This document shows positions 42,810 to 51,536 of a stretch of 64,000 nucleotides of DNA, piece by piece; within the stretch, counting starts at the first letter, position 1, and every line of letters starts with the position of its first letter. Origin of the DNA: Aquimarina sp. BL5 (GTDB taxonomy: Bacteria > Bacteroidota > Bacteroidia > Flavobacteriales > Flavobacteriaceae); assembly GCF_003443675.1 (NCBI RefSeq), contig NZ_CP031963.1, positions 2,379,501 through 2,443,500 of the forward strand, written 5' to 3'. The position numbers and the translations under genes are program-made. The notes below the pieces were generated by a model. The model worked only from the letters and a program-made list of their open reading frames with translations, was not told the DNA's origin and searched no databases.

Positions 42810-45221
42810 CTATCCTTTTTCGGTCAATCTTAATATATCTCCAAAGACTCCTCTAGCAGTTACAGCCGCTCCCGCTCCTGCTCCCTGAATTACTATTGGT
42901 TGATCTCCGTATGATTCTGTATAAATTTCGAATATAGAGTCGGATCCTTTTACTTGTCCTAACGCACTACTTTCTTCAACAGATACCAATTTAACATCCA
43001 AAATACCTTTTTCTTTGAATAAATCCCCATGTAAATCTCCAATATATCGTAGCACATGATTAGGTTTTTGTTCATCCTTTATGTTTTGGTATACAGCATC
43101 TAATTCTTCCAATCTTTCCAAAAATTTATTTGCATCTCCTTCTCTCAAATTCTCAGGAATTAAATTATGGATATTAATATCTGTAAATTCATTACTAAGA
43201 TCTAACTCCCGTGCTAAAATCAGCAATTTCCTTCCGACATCATTCCCGCATAGATCTTCACGAGGATCGGGCTCAGTAAAACCTTTATCAATAGCTTCTT
43301 GTAATACTTCACTAAATTTCCGATCATCTTTCGAAAAAGTATTAAACAAATAACTTAACGATCCAGAAAAAACACCTTTAATTCTTGTAATATTTTCGCC
43401 GGATAAATGCAAAAGTTTAATTGTATCTATTAGTGGTAATCCAGCACCTACATTGGTTTCATAAAAATATTTTTTTTGATGCTCGTCTAACTTTAGTCGA
43501 AGTTCTTTATAAAAGTCAAAACCTAGTGTATTTGCCACCTTATTGGATGAAACCAGATCAAATCCATTTTCCACCAAAGTGATATAATTATCTACAAATA
43601 CTTTACTCGCTGTATTATCAATTGCAATTAAATTTTCTAAATGATGTTCATCTGCAAACTTAATGAGATCTTCTATTCCGTAAGAACTTCCTTCTATTAT
43701 ATCGGATCGCCAATTAGTATCAATTCCATTTTTACTTAAAAGTATTTTTTTGGAATTCGCAACGGCAAAAATATTTAGATCAATCTTTTTTCTCTTTTCA
43801 ATCTTCTTTGCAGATTTCAAAATCTGATATATCAATGTTCCTCCTACCAAACCGTGTCCAAATATGGCGATATTTATTTTTTTTGAGACACCAAAAATCT
43901 CTCCATGAATAACATTCAATGCCTTATGAAGTTGGTTTTTATAAACGACTAAGCTTACATTCTTTCCAGAAATAGTATTATTAAAAAGCAAAGGGATTAC
44001 CTGGTTTTTAATCAATGCATTGTATGGTCGATGAAAAGTACTTAAATCTTGTCCGATAATGGAAATTACGGAAACGTTATTTTCTACTGTGATTGTATTC
44101 ACATCTCTCTTATAAAAATCAGTCTCGAACTCTTGTTCCAAAACTTTTTTAGCTTCTATTGCTTTATCCCCTTCTACCACTAATCCTATACCTCTCTCTG
44201 ATGAACCTTGAGAAATTATACTTACACTTATATTTTTATAAGCTAATGCTTTAAAAATCCTAGCATCTACTCCTACTTTTCCTAACAGACCTCTTCCTTC
44301 TAAATTAATTAAAGAAACATTTTCTAAAACAGAAAGAGATTTAATTCCTTTCTCATCATTTTCTGCAGTGATCAAAGTTCCTTTATTTTTATGATCAAAA
44401 GTGTTTAAAATGCGTAAAGGAATATTTTTTTCTATCAGTGGAATAATGGTTTTAGCGTGCAAAATATTAGCTCCAAAATAAGCCAGTTCATTCGCTTCTG
44501 TAAAAGATAGTTTTTCTATTTTTTTCGCGTCAGGTACTAAATCAGGATTTGCAGTATAAATACCACTTACGTGGGTGAAATTTTGCAATTCTTCTGCATC
44601 CAGATAATTTGCCAATAAAGCAGCCGTATAATTACTACCATTTCTACCAAGCGTTGTTGTTTCATTATTCATATTAGAAGCTATGAATCCTGTTACCACA
44701 TTTACTGTTGCTCCATTATACTTTCTAAAATGATCAACTACATTTTTTTTAGATAATTTATCCAAAGGTTCTGCCTCACCAAACTTACCATCAGTTTTGA
44801 TTAACTCTCTACCATCCGTAAAATTAGCATTCACTCCTTTTTCTTTAAGAATATGCGTAAGTAGTTTTGCAGAAATCACTTCTCCTTGCGACAATACTTG
44901 GTCTTTTATTCTTTTACTATAATCTCCTAACAGGGATACTCCCTCAAAAAGCTTATCTAATGTTTCGAATTCATCGTCTACATTAAAACTAGGATAATTA
45001 GCTACTTGATATTGCTTAAATACTTCTAGTTGTTTCTGATAACTTTCACTTCTAACGGCTTTATTTAAAATAGCTTCTAATTCATCCGTTGATTTTCCCC
45101 TTGCAGACAACACCACGGTAATCAATTCGCCATTGTTAACTTTATCTTCTATTATATCAACCACTTTATGAATTCCTTCACCATTTGATAGTGACTTTCC
45201 TCCAAATTTTAAAATCTTCAT
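42810..45221 (-). CDS. thrA: bifunctional aspartate kinase / homoserine dehydrogenase I
   Basis: An 803-residue fusion. The aspartokinase domain (about 1-280) starts with KFGGKSLSNGEG and has TTLGRNGSNYTA. ACT-type regulatory domains follow (about 300-440; SVISIIGQDLST). The homoserine dehydrogenase domain (about 450-800) has the Rossmann motif IFGHGLVGGTLI, then SSNKVANTLG and the catalytic region GAGLPLIDTIK. It catalyses the first and third steps from aspartate to homoserine, supplying methionine and threonine. Position after metX and metY in the SAM-I operon suggests that this isozyme serves methionine synthesis. Confidence 0.95.
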   Translation of the reverse strand: MKILKFGGKSLSNGEGIHKVVDIIEDKVNNGELITVVLSARGKSTDELEAILNKAVRSESYQKQLEVFKQYQVANYPSFNVDDEFETLDKLFEGVSLLGDYSKRIKDQVLSQGEVISAKLLTHILKEKGVNANFTDGRELIKTDGKFGEAEPLDKLSKKNVVDHFRKYNGATVNVVTGFIASNMNNETTTLGRNGSNYTAALLANYLDAEELQNFTHVSGIYTANPDLVPDAKKIEKLSFTEANELAYFGANILHAKTIIPLIEKNIPLRILNTFDHKNKGTLITAENDEKGIKSLSVLENVSLINLEGRGLLGKVGVDARIFKALAYKNISVSIISQGSSERGIGLVVEGDKAIEAKKVLEQEFETDFYKRDVNTITVENNVSVISIIGQDLSTFHRPYNALIKNQVIPLLFNNTISGKNVSLVVYKNQLHKALNVIHGEIFGVSKKINIAIFGHGLVGGTLIYQILKSAKKIEKRKKIDLNIFAVANSKKILLSKNGIDTNWRSDIIEGSSYGIEDLIKFADEHHLENLIAIDNTASKVFVDNYITLVENGFDLVSSNKVANTLGFDFYKELRLKLDEHQKKYFYETNVGAGLPLIDTIKLLHLSGENITRIKGVFSGSLSYLFNTFSKDDRKFSEVLQEAIDKGFTEPDPREDLCGNDVGRKLLILARELDLSNEFTDINIHNLIPENLREGDANKFLERLEELDAVYQNIKDEQKPNHVLRYIGDLHGDLFKEKGILDVKLVSVEESSALGQVKGSDSIFEIYTESYGDQPIVIQGAGAGAAVTARGVFGDILRLTEKG

Positions 45222-45233
45222 CTTTATATTATT

Positions 45234-46196
45234 TTAAAACACATCTACTAACAACTTACTGAGTTGATCAAATTCTATTAAAAACGCATCATGTCCGTGA
45301 ACGGAATCTATAATTTGATGCGTCACATTTTGTTTTACCTCTTTTAACTCTTTAAAAGTGATTTCATCTTCTGCTGCAGTAAAAAAGCCATCAGAATTCA
45401 CACTTATGATATGGATATTGGATGTAATTGTAGCTGCTACCACTTTAAAACTATCTCTTCCTTCTGTTATATCAATATTTGCTAATATGTAATTCAATTC
45501 TTTATATGCAGAAAGGGTAAATCGATCATCTAGTTTATTTCCATGATGGAATAACCAACTCTCTACGTTGTACATATTTTTTTCATCATTATAACTTCTA
45601 TCAAATTTTTGTCTAAATGACTCTGGAGATCTATAGATAAGCATCGCGTGTAATCTAGCATCATGGATAGGGTTATCAGAATTTAATAAAATTTGTTCCT
45701 GTACCAAGCAATTTGCTTTTAACCAATCGGTAGATTTCCAATCGGTAGCTACAGGAATTAAATGGTCAATTAAACTTGGACTTAAAGCTGCAAGTTCCCA
45801 GGCAATTCCTCCACCAACAGATCCTCCAATAACAGCATGGAGATTATTGATATCCAATTGTTTCAATCCCTTTGCAAAAATCATAGCGACATCTCTGGCA
45901 TTAAAAAGTTTATAATCGGAAATTAAATTCCCTTCTTTACCGTCATAGCCATTACCCGGAATATTAAATGACAATACCGTATACCTATCTGTATCTATAC
46001 ATTTTCCAGTTCCTATCAAACCACTCCACCATCCTTGATTTCCACAAACCGTAGAGTTACCTGTCAATGCGTGATTAACCAAAACTATTGGAGCCTTATG
46101 TAAAGGTTTTCCAAATACCTCATAAAACAAAGGCATTTGATCAATCTTTTTGCCTTTAGAGGTAATGAAATCAGATATTTGAACTTGTAGGAGCAT
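45234..46196 (-). CDS. metX: homoserine O-acetyltransferase
   Basis: A 320-residue alpha/beta hydrolase-fold acyltransferase. The nucleophile elbow is GGSVGGGIAWELA (about 124-136), with the likely Asp in VNSDGFF and His in SVHGHDAFLIEFD near the C-terminus. The NHALTGNSTVC oxyanion region and GCNGWWSGLIG-like GNQGWWSGLIGTGK are typical. It activates homoserine with acetyl-CoA (or succinyl-CoA; family members differ). It is somewhat shorter than most MetX enzymes (about 350-380). The aspartokinase gene follows after 12 bases, and MetY is upstream. Confidence 0.92.
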   Translation of the reverse strand: MLLQVQISDFITSKGKKIDQMPLFYEVFGKPLHKAPIVLVNHALTGNSTVCGNQGWWSGLIGTGKCIDTDRYTVLSFNIPGNGYDGKEGNLISDYKLFNARDVAMIFAKGLKQLDINNLHAVIGGSVGGGIAWELAALSPSLIDHLIPVATDWKSTDWLKANCLVQEQILLNSDNPIHDARLHAMLIYRSPESFRQKFDRSYNDEKNMYNVESWLFHHGNKLDDRFTLSAYKELNYILANIDITEGRDSFKVVAATITSNIHIISVNSDGFFTAAEDEITFKELKEVKQNVTHQIIDSVHGHDAFLIEFDQLSKLLVDVF

Positions 46197-46281
46197 ATTT
46201 TACGTTAACTTCATAAGAGCTACCAATCTTTTTACCGACTTACAGTCAAAAGGTTAGAAACTCAATTCTAATGAATTATAT

Positions 46282-47571
46282 CTATTTTACTTTTTCGGCT
46301 ACTTTAGCAAACGCACTTTTTAGGTCTGTCTTTAAATCTTCTATATCTTCTAACCCAACTGAGAGTCTTATCAAATCCTGAGTTACTCCTGTTGATTCTT
46401 GTTGTTCAGGATTTAACTGCTGATGTGTCGTACTAGCTGGATGAATAATCAAGGATTTAGAATCTCCAATATTTGCTAATAATGAAAATATATTAGTTTC
46501 ATTAGCTACCGTTTTAGCAGAATCAAAACCTCCTTTTATTCCAAAAGTTATAATACCACTTTGACCTTTAGGAAGGTATTCTTTTGCTAGTTTATGATAA
46601 GGGTCACTTTCTAATCCTGGATATTTTACCCACGTAACTTCATCCTGTTCCTGTAACCATTTCGCTAATGAAAGAGCATTTTCGCTATGTTTTTTAATTC
46701 TAATTTCTAAGGTTTCTAACCCTTGTATAATCTGAAATGCATTAAAAGGGCTTAAGGCAGCGCCGTGATCTCGTAATCCTTCTATTCGTGCCTTTGCAAT
46801 AAATGCCGCAGCACCTAAAGCATCGTGATATACTAACCCATGATAACCAGGTGATGGTTCTGTAAACTCAGGAAATTTACCGCTTGACCAATCAAAAGTA
46901 CCTGCATCAATGATCACACCTCCAAGAGAAGTTCCATTTCCACCAATATATTTAGTTAAAGAGTGAATTACAATATTAGCTCCGTGTTCTATTGGGTTCA
47001 ATAAAGCAGGCGTCGCCACTGTATTATCAACTATAAGAGGAACTTTATACGCTTTAGCTTGAGTAGAAATAGCTTTAAGATCTAATACATCAAGCTTTGG
47101 ATTACCAAGTGACTCCACAAAAAACACTCTGGTATTTTCCTGTACAGCGCTTTTAAAATTATCGGCATCCGATGGATCTACAAAAGTTGTTGTGATTCCG
47201 AATCTTGGGAGAGTAACATTTAAAAGGTTATATGTTCCACCATACAAACTACTAGAAGCAACAACATGATCACCCGCTTTTAGTAATGTTAATAATGCAG
47301 TATTAATTGCTGCCGTACCGGATGCTGTTACTACTGCTGCAATTCCACCTTCCAAAGCTGCCAAACGTTGTTCTAAAATATCATTAGTAGGATTATTCAA
47401 TCTTGTATAAATAAATCCTGGTTCTGATAAATTAAACAAATTAGCAGCATGATCGGCATCATTAAAAACATAGGATGTTGTCTGATAAATAGGAACTGCT
47501 CTTGTTCCTCCATTAGTTTTCACGTTATGACCAGCGTGTAAAGCTTCTGTTGCAAATTTTTGTGCACTCAT
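46282..47571 (-). CDS. metY: O-acetylhomoserine aminocarboxypropyltransferase (sulfhydrylase)
   Basis: A 429-residue PLP enzyme making homocysteine from O-acetylhomoserine and sulfide. PLP lysine is in IHSLTKYIGGNGTSLGG, and the start FATEALHAGHNV and YTRLNNPTNDILEQRLAALEGG are family hallmarks, as is FIAKARIEGLRDHGAALSPF, which separates MetY from CGS and MetZ. It is the first gene after a SAM-I riboswitch; the leader between aptamer and ATG is about 120 bases and includes a hairpin. MetX follows after 85 bases. Confidence 0.96.
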   Translation of the reverse strand: MSAQKFATEALHAGHNVKTNGGTRAVPIYQTTSYVFNDADHAANLFNLSEPGFIYTRLNNPTNDILEQRLAALEGGIAAVVTASGTAAINTALLTLLKAGDHVVASSSLYGGTYNLLNVTLPRFGITTTFVDPSDADNFKSAVQENTRVFFVESLGNPKLDVLDLKAISTQAKAYKVPLIVDNTVATPALLNPIEHGANIVIHSLTKYIGGNGTSLGGVIIDAGTFDWSSGKFPEFTEPSPGYHGLVYHDALGAAAFIAKARIEGLRDHGAALSPFNAFQIIQGLETLEIRIKKHSENALSLAKWLQEQDEVTWVKYPGLESDPYHKLAKEYLPKGQSGIITFGIKGGFDSAKTVANETNIFSLLANIGDSKSLIIHPASTTHQQLNPEQQESTGVTQDLIRLSVGLEDIEDLKTDLKSAFAKVAEKVK

Positions 47572-47667
47572 AATTTTCTATTTTAAATTTTAATAATTAA
47601 ATAAAATTCAAATACATCAAACACCGTCTAGTGTATGGTTATAGAAAATTAAAAAGAAAGGAAACGA

Positions 47668-47688
47668 CAATTACAAGTCTTGTAATTG
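47668..47688 (-). terminator. candidate terminator hairpin of the metY riboswitch
   Basis: CAATTACAAG and CTTGTAATTG form a ten-base inverted repeat around one base, directly after the aptamer. A T-rich but interrupted stretch (TCGTTTCCTTTCTTTTT) follows. It is well placed to be the expression platform, though an antiterminator that competes with P1 is not obvious. Confidence 0.5.
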
Positions 47689-47692
47689 GATC

Positions 47693-47820
47693 GAGTTATC
47701 TTCTTCGTCAATGACGAATAGAATTTAGCACCTTCTTTAAAATCCTGATATGCATCAGAACATATAAAGGGTTGCTAAGGTTTCATAGGGTCTATTCCCT
47801 CCACCTTTCTTAATAACTTA
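47693..47820 (-). promoter_or_regulatory. SAM-I (S-box) riboswitch upstream of metY
   Basis: On the minus strand: AAGAAAGGTGGAGGGA, ACCCTATGAAACC, TTAGCAACCC, AAGAAGGTGCTAAA, closed by P1 (AGTTAT with ATAACT). These are the S-box core elements in order and nearly the same bases as the copy upstream of metH. SAM binding is expected to turn off metY, metX, aspartokinase/homoserine dehydrogenase, osmC and metZ. Confidence 0.96.
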
Positions 47821-47845
47821 CTAATATGTATAAGAAACTTCGAAG

Positions 47846-47853
47846 CAAAGCTA
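47846..47853 (-). promoter_or_regulatory. -7 promoter box of the metY operon
   Basis: TAGCTTTG on the minus strand matches TAnnTTTG exactly, with a TTG about 22 bases further upstream. The predicted start, near 47839, lies about 20 bases before the riboswitch P1 stem. Confidence 0.6.
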
Positions 47854-47984
47854 GTAATTATTTTTAAACTTGAAACAATTTGTTTTAAAAATTATATGTA
47901 TCGAAAAAAACGCTCTAAAAAAGAAATTTTCATTGGAAGAAAATTAATGATACGTTAAATACTTTCCAATATTATCATTTTTTT

Positions 47985-47992
47985 TACCTTTG
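47985..47992 (+). promoter_or_regulatory. -7 promoter box of the metK leader
   Basis: TACCTTTG matches TAnnTTTG exactly. Predicted transcription start is near 47999, so the metK mRNA would have a leader of about 190 bases containing the structured RNA that follows. The 617-base spacer 47572-48188 is thus fully regulatory: the metY leader, two promoters and the metK leader. Confidence 0.6.
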
Positions 47993-48006
47993 CCGAATTA
48001 TTAAAA

Positions 48007-48150
48007 GGGATAGATTTGACTGATTGCAACCCTAAAGAGCTGAAAATAGCAGCATTCGTAAGTGAATACTAGACTGTTTCAGTAATTAAATGCTAAAGCA
48101 GTTCGATACAATATTATTCTAATCGAAAGCTTCTTTATTGCAATCCCGTC
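48007..48150 (+). ncRNA. structured leader RNA upstream of metK, class not identified
   Basis: A long closing stem is visible: GAC-U-GAUUGCAA-CCC-UAAAG-AGCU (48018-48041) pairs with AGCU-U-CUUUA-UUGCAAUC-CC-GUC (48128-48150), about 20 pairs. Inside are two hairpins: AGCATT (48051-48056) with AATGCT (48089-48094), and TTCGAT (48102-48107) with ATCGAA (48122-48127). GGGAT at 48007-48011 can also pair with ATCCC at 48143-48147, so two folds compete. It lacks the S-box core. It could be a metK riboswitch or an independent RNA, for instance a flavobacterial 6S-like RNA; I cannot assign it. Confidence 0.6.
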
Positions 48151-48188
48151 ATAATTTATTATAGTTTATTCTATAAAAACAAAAAAGA

Positions 48189-49445
48189 ATGGCATATTTA
48201 TTTACTTCGGAAAGTGTATCTGAAGGACATCCGGATAAAGTAGCAGATCAAATTAGTGATGCTTTATTAGATAACTTTTTAGCTTTTGATAAAGATTCAA
48301 AAGTAGCTTGTGAAACTTTGGTGACTACTGGGCAAGTTGTACTTGCTGGAGAGGTTAAATCCAAAACATACCTTGATGTGCAGCAAATTGCAAGAGAAGT
48401 AATTAATGAAATCGGTTATACCAAAGGAGCTTACCAATTTAGTGGAGACTCTTGTGGAGTAATTTCTCTTATACACGAACAATCTCAAGATATCAATCAA
48501 GGTGTAGATAGAGAGACTAAGGAAGAGCAAGGCGCTGGTGATCAAGGAATGATGTTTGGCTACGCTACCAAAGAGACTGAAAACTATATGCCTTTGGCAT
48601 TAGATATTTCTCATAAGATTCTTCTTGAACTGGCTAAGCTAAGAAGAGAAGGAGCTGAAATTCCATATTTACGTCCTGATTCTAAAAGTCAGGTTACTAT
48701 AGAATATAGTGATGACAATGTACCTCAACGTATTGTGGCTATTGTTGTTTCTACGCAGCATGACGATTTTGACATTGATGACGATGTGATGTTAGCAAAG
48801 ATCAAAAATGATATCGTTTCTATACTTATGCCTAGAGTGATTTCTCAATTGCCTAAATATGTACGGGATTTATTTAATGATCAAATAACATATCATATTA
48901 ACCCTACAGGTAAATTTGTAATTGGTGGGCCGCACGGAGACACCGGACTTACCGGACGTAAAATCATTGTGGACACCTACGGTGGTAAAGGAGCTCATGG
49001 TGGTGGAGCATTCTCAGGAAAAGACCCTAGTAAAGTAGACCGTTCTGCGGCATATGCATCTAGACATATAGCAAAAAACTTAGTTGCTGCAGGTGTTGCA
49101 AGTGAAGCATTAGTGCAAGTATCATATGCCATTGGAGTAGTAGAACCAACTTCAATTTTTGTTGATACTTATGGTACCAGTAACTTAGAGATTACTGATG
49201 GAGAAATTGCAGAAAAAGTAGCAGAAATCTTTGATATGCGACCTGCTGCAATTGAAGAGCGTCTTAAGTTACGTAATCCTATTTATAAAGAAACTGCAGC
49301 TTATGGACATATGGGAAAAGAATCAAAAATAGTAACAAAAGTTTTTGAAAGTCCATACTCCGGTAGAGTAGAAAAAGAAGTAGAATTATTTACCTGGGAA
49401 AAATTGGACTATGTAGATCAGGTAAAAAAGGCTTTTAAAATATAA
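48189..49445 (+). CDS. metK: S-adenosylmethionine synthetase
   Basis: A 418-residue enzyme making SAM from methionine and ATP. Motifs: [15 protein letters not shown] (about 10-24), [38 protein letters not shown] and [19 protein letters not shown]. The length is slightly more than E. coli MetK (384), as in other Bacteroidota. It is transcribed away from the SAM-I controlled metY operon and preceded by a strongly paired leader. As the enzyme that makes the riboswitch ligand, it closes the regulatory loop of this region. Confidence 0.98.
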   Translation: MAYLFTSESVSEGHPDKVADQISDALLDNFLAFDKDSKVACETLVTTGQVVLAGEVKSKTYLDVQQIAREVINEIGYTKGAYQFSGDSCGVISLIHEQSQDINQGVDRETKEEQGAGDQGMMFGYATKETENYMPLALDISHKILLELAKLRREGAEIPYLRPDSKSQVTIEYSDDNVPQRIVAIVVSTQHDDFDIDDDVMLAKIKNDIVSILMPRVISQLPKYVRDLFNDQITYHINPTGKFVIGGPHGDTGLTGRKIIVDTYGGKGAHGGGAFSGKDPSKVDRSAAYASRHIAKNLVAAGVASEALVQVSYAIGVVEPTSIFVDTYGTSNLEITDGEIAEKVAEIFDMRPAAIEERLKLRNPIYKETAAYGHMGKESKIVTKVFESPYSGRVEKEVELFTWEKLDYVDQVKKAFKI

Positions 49446-49464
49446 TTTTATCATTAATTTGATG

Positions 49465-49528
49465 TAAATTTGTAACCTCCAATACTTTATAGTATTTATT
49501 TAACGATAAAATCAGTTTTATCGTTAAA
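49465..49528 (+). promoter_or_regulatory. promoter box followed by a 13-pair perfect hairpin
   Basis: TAAATTTG (49465-49472) matches TAnnTTTG exactly, 20 bases after metK. About 25 bases later TTTAACGATAAAA and TTTTATCGTTAAA form a perfect 13-pair stem around TCAG (49499-49528). No T run follows, so this is not a standard terminator. It may be the metK 3' end, a small RNA, or an operator-like dyad; no choice is possible by eye. Confidence 0.4.
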
Positions 49529-49633
49529 TCAGATACTATATGAAGACCTACGAATACTAAATTGTTAAAGTAACTATTATTCTAAACGAATATCTTTAGC
49601 ACAAATGATTAAATTATCAAAAAAAGTATTGAA

Positions 49634-49996
49634 ATGAGATTAAAAATTGGAATCGCTTTCATATTGTTTTGTATCTGTAGCTTGTCTTTTGGACAAGATT
49701 ACAAAAACAATATTAAATCCCTCAAAGAAGTTGATATCAAGATAGAGGAAGGGCAATACAGTGCAGATGATTCTGTATCTGCAGATAGATTAATAATTGA
49801 AAGTTCTGAAAATGCTGCTCTGAATCAAGACTATACCTCTTGTATTGATGAAGAATGGGCAGATATTAAAAAACAAATCTTAAATAATAAAAAAAGGGTT
49901 GCAGAAAATAACGAAGTTTTTGTTTCCAAAACCGTAGACACTGTTTTTGTTACTGCTCCTAGTTTCAGTAAAAAATCACAATTATCTGGTTGGTAA
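49634..49996 (+). CDS. small secreted protein, paralog of the next gene
   Basis: A 120-residue protein of unknown function with a signal peptide (residues 1-20, ending LSFGQ). Its last 47 residues (EWADIKKQILNNKKRV to the terminal GW) align with the end of the protein encoded at 50199-50537: EW-x-x-(I/V)-K-(K/R)-Q-I-x-x-N-K-K-R, SK-x-(I/V)-DT, and a terminal W. A promoter-like TATCTTTA lies about 40 bases upstream, and a strong terminator follows, so it is a one-gene transcript. Confidence 0.75.
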   Translation: MRLKIGIAFILFCICSLSFGQDYKNNIKSLKEVDIKIEEGQYSADDSVSADRLIIESSENAALNQDYTSCIDEEWADIKKQILNNKKRVAENNEVFVSKTVDTVFVTAPSFSKKSQLSGW

Positions 49997-50030
49997 AATA
50001 AACACTGATCATTTTAATAAATACTATAAA

Positions 50031-50057
50031 GACTGTCCTTCCGACAGTCTTTTTTTT
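50031..50057 (+). terminator. intrinsic terminator after the 120-residue protein gene
   Basis: GACTGTC, a six-base loop (CTTCCG region) and GACAGTC form a seven-pair stem followed by eight T, 34 bases after the stop codon. Confidence 0.9.
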
Positions 50058-50198
50058 GTGGTCAATACATCATATTTCCTAGTTGAGGGGATAATTCTTA
50101 AATAAAAAGGGTTGTTTTCCCTCTAGCAATATCATTATAAACATATTAATTTAGCACTTGAAGATCAAACAGTTATAAAAAAAGAAAAAGAAAGAACT

Positions 50199-50537
50199 AT
50201 GAAATTAAAAATGGTAATGATGATAGCTTTGATATGGATTGGTCAAAGCGTATTCGGACAAGTTAGTCAAACTAAAAACAGTAATTCTGAAAACCTAAAG
50301 GAGAAAAGTACTAAAGATACTCTTATTGAACCTGTTTCCGACAAAGGCATATCTTATAACAATAATAATGAGAAATTTTATAGTGAAAGGGAATGGAAAA
50401 AGGTTAAAAGGCAAATTCGAAGAAATAAAAAAAGAATTACAAGTAATAAGAATGGGATTCATAGCTCAAAGATTATTGACACTATTTACTTAGAGATAAC
50501 AATTCCTAAAACCAATTCACAAATAACTGAGTGGTAA
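50199..50537 (+). CDS. small secreted protein, paralog of the preceding gene
   Basis: A 112-residue protein of unknown function with a signal peptide (residues 1-21, ending SVFGQ). The middle is polar and low in complexity (NSNSENLKEKSTKDT). The C-terminal part EWKKVKRQIRRNKKRITSNK, then SSKIIDTIYLE and the terminal EW, matches the preceding protein, so the two are tandem duplicates. Basic residues dominate the conserved helix, suggesting binding to a negatively charged partner, but no function is known. Confidence 0.75.
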   Translation: MKLKMVMMIALIWIGQSVFGQVSQTKNSNSENLKEKSTKDTLIEPVSDKGISYNNNNEKFYSEREWKKVKRQIRRNKKRITSNKNGIHSSKIIDTIYLEITIPKTNSQITEW

Positions 50538-50672
50538 AAGTAATAGAGAGGTTTGTCTATTTTTTTTATATTCTAATGATATCTAAGATTTTGAAAGAAA
50601 TCAAAAAAATTAACAGTTACATACTAATCGGCGTAATTTTTGATATCAATTAAAAATATAAAATACTTCATT

Positions 50673-51017
50673 ATGAGAACTGACAGTTACACTAAAGCTA
50701 TCCTAACCATTATTGCCGTTTGTTTAAGTATTATTGTTTTAAAAGATATAAACATTATACCAAAAGCATATGCAAACGGTACTGGGACATCGTCCAATTA
50801 CGGAATAGTGCCTATTAATGATGATGGGACAATAATGGTTAAACTAGATACCTCTGACCAAATTGATGTAAATATAAAAGGCATCAATACCTACGATAAA
50901 CTCAAGGTAGATATCAATAAAGTAAGTACAAGTGATGAACTGAATATAAACATTGACGAAATAGGCGGTAACTATGTATCAAGCGGAGGCCCGATCAAAG
51001 TTAAAATACACAATTAA
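50673..51017 (+). CDS. small membrane-anchored protein of unknown function
   Basis: A 114-residue protein from the chosen ATG at 50673 (MRTDSYTKAILTIIAVCL); an ATG at 50640 is possible but adds a stretch unlike an export signal. A hydrophobic segment at about 7-25 is probably an uncleaved anchor or signal. The rest shows regular beta-like repeats around D-x-N-I (DVNIKG, KVDINKV, NINIDE). Similar short proteins beginning MKTD-YTK are known in Bacteroidota. Function not known. Confidence 0.65.
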   Translation: MRTDSYTKAILTIIAVCLSIIVLKDINIIPKAYANGTGTSSNYGIVPINDDGTIMVKLDTSDQIDVNIKGINTYDKLKVDINKVSTSDELNINIDEIGGNYVSSGGPIKVKIHN

Positions 51018-51035
51018 TTTTCTAAGCCATTCTTT

Positions 51036-51458
51036 CTATTGTTGCATTTTAAGATAATAGTCCACAGAATGTTTTCCAGAACCGTAAAATATAAAGAATA
51101 CGCACAGCAAAAATACGACGCTGGCAACAATCAGATTAGCTATGTGCATCTCTCCTACAAAATTGATAACGATCGCTCCGATCAAAAGAGGTAATTGTAC
51201 AGCTACAGACCATCGAGTCAATAAACCGAAAGCAACTAGAATTCCTCCAATTAAATGAGCTGGAGCGACATAGTGAATTACGATCATTCCTCCTGCGAGG
51301 TTTTGAACCGGTTTTAGTAAATCCACTAATATTTGACTATTACTAATGAAATTTATTCCTTTTAAAAATAAAAATACACCTAAGGCAATTCTAAGAAGGT
51401 CTAATGGATAATACGTATGAGCATTAGCCCATTTATTTAATGATTTTATAGTTAGCAT
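51036..51458 (-). CDS. DoxX family membrane protein
   Basis: A 140-residue membrane protein with four hydrophobic segments and the DoxX pattern LLRIALGVFLFLKGINFI near the N-terminus and HLIGGILVAFGLLTRWSVA in the middle. DoxX proteins are linked in some bacteria to quinone-dependent oxidation and redox stress, but the role here is unknown. It converges with the preceding gene and is followed leftward by no other gene on its strand nearby. Confidence 0.85.
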   Translation of the reverse strand: MLTIKSLNKWANAHTYYPLDLLRIALGVFLFLKGINFISNSQILVDLLKPVQNLAGGMIVIHYVAPAHLIGGILVAFGLLTRWSVAVQLPLLIGAIVINFVGEMHIANLIVASVVFLLCVFFIFYGSGKHSVDYYLKMQQ

Positions 51459-51536
51459 AATGTAAAAAAATATTGATTACACAACCATAAGATACTGATT
51501 TTTAATGTAATAAAAAAATATAACGTATTCAGCTAA

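Noticed and set aside
48095..48130. tRNA-like GTTCGA motif upstream of metK
   Set aside because: GTTCGAT belongs to a hairpin with ATCGAA; no acceptor stem, anticodon arm or CCA context is present.
48007..48150. Third SAM-I riboswitch ahead of metK
   Set aside because: The S-box core (AGGTGGAGGGA, GAAACC, GCAACC in order) is absent; only a short GCAACCC is shared, so it is a different structure.
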